From positions 5,456,001 through 5,520,000 of the forward strand of contig JAGUCH010000001.1 in the NCBI GenBank assembly GCA_019096065.1: 64,000 nucleotides of DNA, in the 5' to 3' direction. The notes under the pieces are model-generated. The model saw nothing but the letters and a program-made list of their open reading frames with translations, did not search any database and was not told the origin of the DNA. The position numbers and the translations under genes are program-made. The DNA comes from Paracyclopina nana (Eukaryota > Arthropoda > Copepoda > Cyclopoida > Cyclopettidae). Of the stretch, positions 57,801 to 64,000 are shown one piece after another. Within the stretch, counting starts at the first letter, position 1. Every line of letters starts with the position of its first letter.

Positions 57801-60137
57801 GAATATGTCTTAGCAAAGGTACATTTCAAATGAAAAAAATTAATAATCAGCTGATAATTATTTCAAAGGGACAAGCCTTCTTCTAAGAGAGCAGAAGAGG
57901 AAACAACTACTGAAAGAGATGACAAGACAGTTCTTGACTATGAGAAGCTAGAGCTGCTCCAAGCAGAGAGGGATTGTATCAAGTGTTCAAGTTTGATAAT
58001 GGCAATATTACCTTATTTCAACAAAATATCAAATGCTTATTTCTCATTCAACCTATGAATTGCATTAAATAAAACATTCTATGGTATATAGCAATATGAA
58101 AATGACTATTTTTTTCAAGCGACTGATTTTCAGCTTACAATGTTGTATAAACAAATTATAATCAACTTTATAATTTGACATTGAGCAAAACTAATGTTTT
58201 TCTGACAACTTACATTACCGAAATTTTTCAACTTATAATTGAATTTATAAGATGCAATAAATAGTTATTTCAGAGAAATTTTAAAAATGATCTTCAACAT
58301 ACATGACCAACTTATATGTCACATATCACTATATAAAAAACTTGGCATTAAGGCTTACCAAATCCAACTTACATCCAACTTAGATCCAACTGAAGGTAAG
58401 GCGAAACACTTAGTGGGGTCAACGTTAACGCTTTAGAATCAACTCTTTACATGAGTAAATTCCCAAAATTGCATACAGTATGTTACTAAAAAAGAAATCA
58501 CTTTTTCTACATCAGATATCACGGATTTCTATAGGGAAATTTTTTTTCCACATCAATAGTTTATGTTAGTTGGTGAGCTAATTCAGCTTTTAGTTAGGTT
58601 CGTGATTTTATAGGTAGACATTCGGCTTTTACCAACAGGGTGCGCATTCTTTTTTAGGTGCTGTCATTTTTTTAGGTTGTACGATGGTTACAAGATACAC
58701 AAATTACGGATTATACTTAGTAGATTATTTTCACACACTTTTTCCTGCATAGATAGAGAAGGTTTGAACAAGTATTAGTAAGTTTGTTCATAGACAAAGT
58801 TAAGAGGCTTGCTGTAATTTTATGGCGTATTTGTCTTAATTGTTTGGTCATTAGTCGATACAGGAGCGAATGCACCTGCACAATGCATGATGGTCTAGAG
58901 TGCTTTTTATTGTTTTTTCTATCAAGTACTGTTTTAGGTGGTTGGGTTAACATACCTTCAGTGACCAGGAGACTTACAACCTTTTCTTTCTTAGCTTGTC
59001 TTACTCGCTGATTAGGGATTTTTAAGTCACCTATATTGGCAATCGATATAATAATGTAGCTCAGCTCATTCCGCAGAATAGTTCATAATATCAGTAAACT
59101 AAAAGACTTTTTAATTACCATCCTTTTTATGCCCTTCAGCTGACATTTGCTTCTGCCCCTCATCAGAATCCTTATGGATTGAAATGCTCTCAATTTCTAA
59201 ATGATCGATCATGGCCTCAGCTAATTTGATGGTGACAAATTCTCCGGTGGTGTGGTCGAATCGGATGATATTCTGAGGAGCCTGAGGATTTTTCGCTGTC
59301 AGCGTAATAACGACATCTTCATCCAAATCCTGAAATCAGAAAGACTCATGATAAATTATGCCAATAAGTGAAATAGTTGTTTCCTATTACAGGTGTGAAG
59401 ACAGGATATCGTGGTTAATCACAGATATTATAAAGCCGTTATCGCAACTTTGCTTCAATTGCGGAACGACGCATGGAGAACTCGGTTTAGAAAATAAACT
59501 TTTAGCTAGTGCAGTTAAAATCACATTGTACATGTCGACATACCTCATCATAGATCTGTCCTTGCTTTCCCTTCATGTTCCTCGGGTGTGGTCTGATCAT
59601 CGTTTGGGTTTTAATCCAAGAGTGCAATGAGGATATTCCTGTTATATGCAGACATTTATAGCAAAAATTACCAACACTGCCTTCTAAATCCTGGGTCAAG
59701 GCTTCTGAGCAGGATTTCTTATATGTACATTATTTCTGAAAGACTACTGAACTTGCCATTAGCTCTTACAGGAATGAAATGACCATAAATGCGAACGTCA
59801 ATCTGCTCACATGTTGTTTAGTCTACTACTTGCATTGCATGTGGGTAGAGCAAGAGAATAATTGTACATACCCTCGAGAATCCCGTGAGCTTCTTCCTTG
59901 GCTTCATTTGTGCTCTTCTTGCCAAGAAGCAGCCTTTTGCTCTTATCCTTGATTTCACGAAGAATGAGAATGAAATGAAACATGCGAGCACCGTATCTTA
60001 CACACACGTAGTAACAGTATTGAATGCATTTTTACACGAAAGCGTAAAAAGAGGAATGAAAAAAGATATCGATACTGATTGAATGCGATTCTTACCGACT
60101 TGTTTATGGCGGCAACCTTTGCTAGCTTGAGAGGCAT
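54900..60137 (-). CDS. DNAI1: Axonemal dynein intermediate chain 1
   Basis: An outer-arm dynein intermediate chain that anchors the motor to the doublet microtubule in motile cilia and flagella. Twelve exons: 60096-60137, 59872-59947, 59672-59704, 59544-59638, 59119-59329, 56913-56971, 56727-56852, 56230-56674, 55732-56169, 55438-55666, 55151-55384, 54900-55089. They give 725 residues. The N-terminal part shows [15 protein letters not shown] and HKDSDEGQ, and an acidic linker follows. The middle shows [15 protein letters not shown] and [20 protein letters not shown]. Then come WD repeats: [60 protein letters not shown] and [15 protein letters not shown]. The long intron 56972-59118 holds a TIR element. 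The first four exons are short and rest on phase and splice signals, so the N-terminus is less certain. Confidence 0.93.
57066..58418. mobile_element. 1.35-kb AT-rich TIR element in a DNAI1 intron, CCCCAC termini
   Basis: The ends carry perfect 15-bp inverted repeats CCCCACTAAGTGTTT (57066-57080 and, inverted, 58404-58418), with partial similarity beyond (TTGCTCTTGCC against CGCCTTACC). The flanks repeat TC (57064-57065 and 58419-58420), a possible 2-bp target duplication. Both subterminal thirds are dense in CAACTTA(T/C) and its complement. The centre is less AT-rich and holds two open stretches (57537-57833, 57870-58058), but their frames do not join at the visible splice sites. No transposase is recognisable. 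Confidence 0.82.
58421..59118. other. Rest of the DNAI1 intron, nothing recognised
   Basis: About 700 bases of AT-rich intron between the TIR element and the next upstream exon; only short chance ORFs. Confidence 0.5.
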
Positions 60138-60680
60138 TTTGATCTTCTTTGCTTAATTCCTTCTTCTTTCTGATTTTACCTCAAATATTGACCAAACAAG
60201 CCAACTTCTTGGGAAGGCACTCTACTGACTTGATTTAGCTTTCTCACACTTCGCTTTCTTGCTCTCTTGGGACTGGTTGAACGCAGGTTACTGGAACAAC
60301 TAGGCACTTCCAATAACTTGATTAAACAATGGCACAAATACTTCATCTTTTTTCGCATTCCTGCCCGCAGCCCTATACGCAGACAGTAAGATTTAAAAAT
60401 AAGATAAATATTCTTTTGGCTCCAAATTCACAGCAAAAATAATTAAGTTTCTTTAACCAAAGAGATGGTATAGGTTGAAAAGTGTATGGAACGACATGTT
60501 CCGCTAGGCAAGGAAAACCAGATGGCACCAGCACCAGAGTCAAAAACTCTCCACGAATAAGTGGCACACATTATACATGCTCAGAGATTTTGGAAAAAGC
60601 CTAACGGAACTTTATTGGTAGTTACTATATCTTAGTCCTACAAGTTTAAATAGAACACTATAACAATTGAGCTTTCGTTT
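60138..60680. other. DNAI1 upstream region and papilin 3' UTR
   Basis: The DNAI1 promoter region lies here. A minus-strand AATAAA at 60611-60616 sits 65 bases after the papilin stop and is its probable poly(A) signal. The two genes run in tandem on the minus strand. Confidence 0.6.
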
Positions 60681-63600
60681 CTATTTTTCTTCAGGCTCTT
60701 CTTCCTCCGTTTCCTCCTCAGACGTTTCGATTGTTGGGTCTTCCTCCTCAGCAGTTGGGTCAACTTCATATTCTGGCTGCACATCATTATCAGCGAGAGG
60801 CTCAACTTCGTCAACAGCCTCTTCTATGACTTCCTCTGCCTCCTCATCCGCCTCTACCTCTTCAACTTCCTCATCTTCTACCACTTCATCTGCTACTTCT
60901 TCTACCACTTCATCTGCTACCTCTTCTAAGACTTCATCTTCTACCGCTTCAATGACCTCATCTGCTGCTCCTTGATTTTCCTCATCAGGCTTCTCTTCTT
61001 CCTCATTTTCTGCATCTTCTTCCACCAATGGTGGGGGAGCAGTTGTGGTGGTAGTGGTAGTCTGTTTGAAGCCATCGGCGTCCAGTTGGCCAGCTTCAGT
61101 GCAAGAAGCGCAGCAAAATTCAGCATAGTACGGGTTTCGGTTACAAAACTTGGCTTTGACGATGAGGTCGCATCTCGCAAACTGGGGTTTGTCAAGGCAT
61201 AACTTGACCTCTTTGGCTTTCTCAACTTTAATATCAACCCTGTCAGATACACTCTCGTGCTTGTTCGTAGCCCTTGCAGAGAACAAAGAACATATTATTT
61301 TCACATCCAAAATTAATGCAATCCTTCTTTAGTACCTGCAAGTGTACGCACCGCCATCTATGGGTGTCGTCTTTGTCATCACCAACGTGTTGTCGTCGTA
61401 AACTGTGATCCTCTCGGTTTTTGGCAGCGGAGTGTTGTTTTTGTACCATTTGATCACAGGGATGGGATAACCCTTGACATCACAAGTCAATTTTATCTCT
61501 TCATTTTGCTGGTAGAGGACTTTTCCTTTGCTTATGACGACCTACAAGCATTGTATAATACTTTCTTTTAGGGAACCGCCAAGATATGATGTATATGTGA
61601 TAGCATACCTCAATTGGCATCCTGCTAGGGTGGACCTTAAGAGCTATTTGTTTTCTTGCCACTTGACCAAGTCCATTATCAGCAACCACGGTCCAAGTTC
61701 CTGTATCATTCAGTTCTGTAGTGACGAAGAGTAAGGATCCATTTTCCAGTTGCAAAATTCGTTCATCCAGCAGTGTTTCGGCTGCTCCATCCTTCAGCCA
61801 AGAAACTTTTGGTGGAGGGTTGGCTTCGACATTAACGCTGAAAATGGCCTCGTAACCCTCCTCAATAACCAAAACCTACGCAGGAGAGAGAAGAGCCTCA
61901 TAAATGAACCAGCTCCAAAATCAAGGGATAATTTCTAATTACTTTAGCTGCCAGCTCAATTTCAGGGGGAAAGGCATTTGGGCAGGCAGCTTCGCATTCA
62001 TCCCATGAATCAAACAAGTTCTCGTTTCCTCCGCAGCCGGAGTAATAAAAGGGCTGGCATGATTTTGACTTGCTATCAAAGTACCATTTAGCTACTATAT
62101 CTTTGCAATGGCCCCTAGATTTTGGCAATGCGCACGTGGTCTTTGCCTTGACATGCTTTGACTCATGCCTACATGTATTTTCGCAACTCTCTTTGCTCGT
62201 AAATCGGTTTGCGTTGCCCTGGCATCCAGTGTAGTTCATTAGCTTACACTGGCCCTCTTCGCTGTTGTAGTACCACCTTTCGTAGCTTCCTCTGCGAACG
62301 ATGAAAGAATTTGCTCACGTCTTTATACTTAACAATAGAGTTTCAAGTCACCTGCATGGCCCCGGTTCGTAGGGCTGAGAACACACGGCAACATTGTCGG
62401 GCGTCCTAAGACAAGATTCCTGGCATTGGAGGCGGGTTTCAAAGTTGTTGTCATTACCCAAGCAGCCACCATAGGTAAACTCCATGCATTTGTTCCACTG
62501 ACGGTCGAAATGCCATTTGGTGAAGTTGCCCTTGCAAGGGCCCGAAACTTTAGGCAAGTAGCACCTACCAGAGCCACTCGGCTTGATGCAGTAGCTCTCG
62601 CACTGTCTCTGGCTATTGAATCTGTTCCCATTGCCACTGCTTTCACTGCCACAGTCGGCAAACCAGAATCTTGAACAGCCACCGTAGTCCATATCGAAGA
62701 ACCATTTCACAGTGAAATTCTGCTTGCAACTTCCGCTTGACTTTGGCAGATGACAGTACTGACCCGGAATCTCCTCGCACCCGCCAAAGTCCGGCCCTGA
62801 GGCTGGAGTTTCTCCATTGGGACAACACCCAAACTCGGAGCCAGCACATCCGCATTCCTCTTTCCCCTCGCTGGACGCGGGAGTGAAATTGTCGGGGCAG
62901 CATCCAAACTCGGATGAGGAGCAGTCCGAGCAGCCCTCCAAATTGGGACCTTGAGCAATGGTCAATCCGTCTGAGCAGCAGCCAAATTCAAAAGAGTGGC
63001 AAGGGCATCCTTCGTTATTTGCTCCTGGGGCAACAGTGACTTGGTCAGGACAGCATCCAAAAGGAGAGAAAGAACAGCCGCAGCCTTTATTATCTGCCCC
63101 TCTTGCTGCAGTTACGCCATCGGGACAACAGCCAAAATCTGTTTGCTCACACGAGCACCCCTCGAGGTCTGGACCTGCAGCTGGTGTAACCATGTCTGGA
63201 CAGCAACCGAACTTGGTTGATAGACAGCATCCTTCTTCTCGCTCGCCATGAGACGGTATCGTATGGTTGGCTGAACAGCATCCAAATTTCGTCAATGTGC
63301 ATGCATCAGCAGGAGTAGGTGTGGTTGACACTTCATCAATGGGAGGAGCTTCAAGAACTGCAGTTTCTTCAACAATTGTTGCATCTCCATCATCTATTGC
63401 TAGGATATCATCAATGTTTGAACCGTCATCACCACCACCTTCTTTCTCTGGAGCAGATTCTGATGGCACCTCTTCTTCAATTGGGTCTTCCTCGACAGGA
63501 GCTTCTTTGACAGGAGCTTCTTCTACGGGAGCTTCTTCTACGGGAGCTTCTTCTACGGGAGCTTCTTCTACGGGAGCTTCTTCTACGGGAGCTTCTTCTA

Positions 63601-64000
63601 CGGGAGCTTCTTCTACGGGAGCTTCTTCTACGGGAGCTTCTTCTACGGGAGCTTCTTCGACAGGAGCTTCTTCGACAGGAGTTTCTTCGACAGGAGCTTC
63701 TTCCACAGGAGCTTCTTCGACAGGAGCATCTTCTACAGGAGCTTCTTCGACAGGAGCTTCCTCGACAGGAGTTTCTTCGACAGGAGTTTCTTCAACTGGG
63801 GCATCTTCAATAGGAGCCTCTTCGATAGGAGCCTCTTCGATAGGAGCCTCTTCGATTGGAGCTTCTTCTTCAAGTGGAACTTCCTCCTCAACTGGATTTT
63901 CTTCCTCGGCTGGAGCTTCTTCGAAAAGGGCTTCTTCAGCAGTAGCTTCCAGATCTGGAACTTCCTCTATGGGAGGCTCTTCAATGGCTTCCTCAGGAAG
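60681..64000 (-). CDS. Ppn: Papilin, C-terminal half (5' part beyond the right edge)
   Basis: Papilin is a secreted basement-membrane proteoglycan-like protein that binds and inhibits ADAMTS-type proteases. Exons in the window: 62352-64000, 61943-62291, 61609-61875, 61336-61541, 60681-61272, giving 887 residues in one frame. The order is: an acidic Glu-Glu-Ala-Pro-Val repeat tract; seven papilin cassettes (C-x4-FGCC...G-x3-GC); four Kunitz domains with basic P1 residues (CKQ, CKG, CRG, CKD); two Ig domains; and a PLAC domain (FARCDLIVKAKFC, AEFCCASC). The last is an unusual acidic tail of about 110 residues (EEVADEVVEE type) after PLAC. The first Ig domain lacks both canonical cysteines; the second keeps them (IKLTCDV, GAYTC). 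The ADAMTS-like and thrombospondin parts expected at the N-terminus lie outside the window. Confidence 0.95.
63524..63659 (-). repeat. Perfect 15-bp coding minisatellite in papilin
   Basis: Nine consecutive identical 15-base units (ACGGGAGCTTCTTCT on the plus strand, encoding Glu-Glu-Ala-Pro-Val). They are the homogeneous core of a longer, more diverged tract running from about 63470 to beyond 63850. The copies stay in frame. Confidence 0.92.

Noticed and set aside
57066-58418. CACTA (EnSpm) assignment for the intronic element because its end contains CACTAAGTG
   Set aside because: Starting the element at CACTA leaves CCC on one side and GGG on the other, which are inverted, not direct, repeats. 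So CCCC belongs to the terminal repeat.
59770-59812. Possible extra DNAI1 exon reading [12 protein letters not shown] before a GTAAGA donor
   Set aside because: No acceptor gives a frame that joins both the previous exon (phase 1) and the next exon without a stop. Direct joining of 59872 to 59704 keeps the frame.
1-64000. tRNA, rRNA, CRISPR or bacterial operon features
   Set aside because: No cloverleaf B-box pattern, repeat-spacer array or bacterial gene arrangement was seen by eye.

Overview
The window is animal nuclear DNA, most likely from an arthropod or another ecdysozoan. Genes are split by GT-AG introns. The proteins are metazoan: papilin, DAPK1, a two-Ig Dpr/zig-8 protein, an axonemal dynein chain and BTB zinc-finger proteins. 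There are no bacterial operons, CRISPR arrays or rRNA genes. The species cannot be named from the sequence. The Dpr/zig-8 Ig pair, with its SWIR and HILTVD signatures, is the best arthropod marker. An intact-looking DNAI1 gene suggests the animal makes motile cilia or flagella, probably in sperm.

Layout. Positions 1-7,609 (+) hold the 3' part of a DAPK1 gene and a BTB gene with six C2H2 fingers. From about 7.7 to 37.9 kb lies one large, mostly noncoding locus, a minus-strand Dpr/zig-8 cell-surface Ig gene. Its coding exons sit at 17.1-18.7 kb and 30.6-30.9 kb. A 5' UTR exon with a TATA-like box is inferred near 37.7-37.9 kb, and a candidate last exon near 10.4 kb. The large introns and flanks hold a 222-bp MITE, a 1.9-kb terminal-inverted-repeat (TIR) element and simple repeats. 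From 39.6 kb on, genes are packed with minimal introns of about 54-70 bp: CDO1 (-), an insulin-degrading-enzyme-like metalloprotease (+), USP3 (+), a group III phospholipase A2-like protein without its catalytic residues (-), eIF3j (-), RpL38 (+), a BTB-PHD protein (-), CPSF6 (+, no coding introns), DNAI1 (-) and the C-terminal half of papilin (-, running off the right edge).

The genes do not form one pathway. Several are housekeeping genes paired head to head: eIF3j with RpL38, and the BTB-PHD gene with CPSF6. The least expected content is threefold. First, two AT-rich TIR elements, at 11.1-13.0 kb and inside a DNAI1 intron at 57.1-58.4 kb, share CCCCAC termini, and each is filled with its own degenerate short motif. 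One also carries a tandem repeat of about 170 bp. Second, the secreted PLA2-like protein has lost its His-Asp catalytic pair. Third, papilin carries an expanded 15-bp coding minisatellite and an acidic tail after its PLAC domain. All exon boundaries were read by eye from splice signals, frame continuity and family resemblance. In every multi-exon model the exon lengths sum to an open frame.
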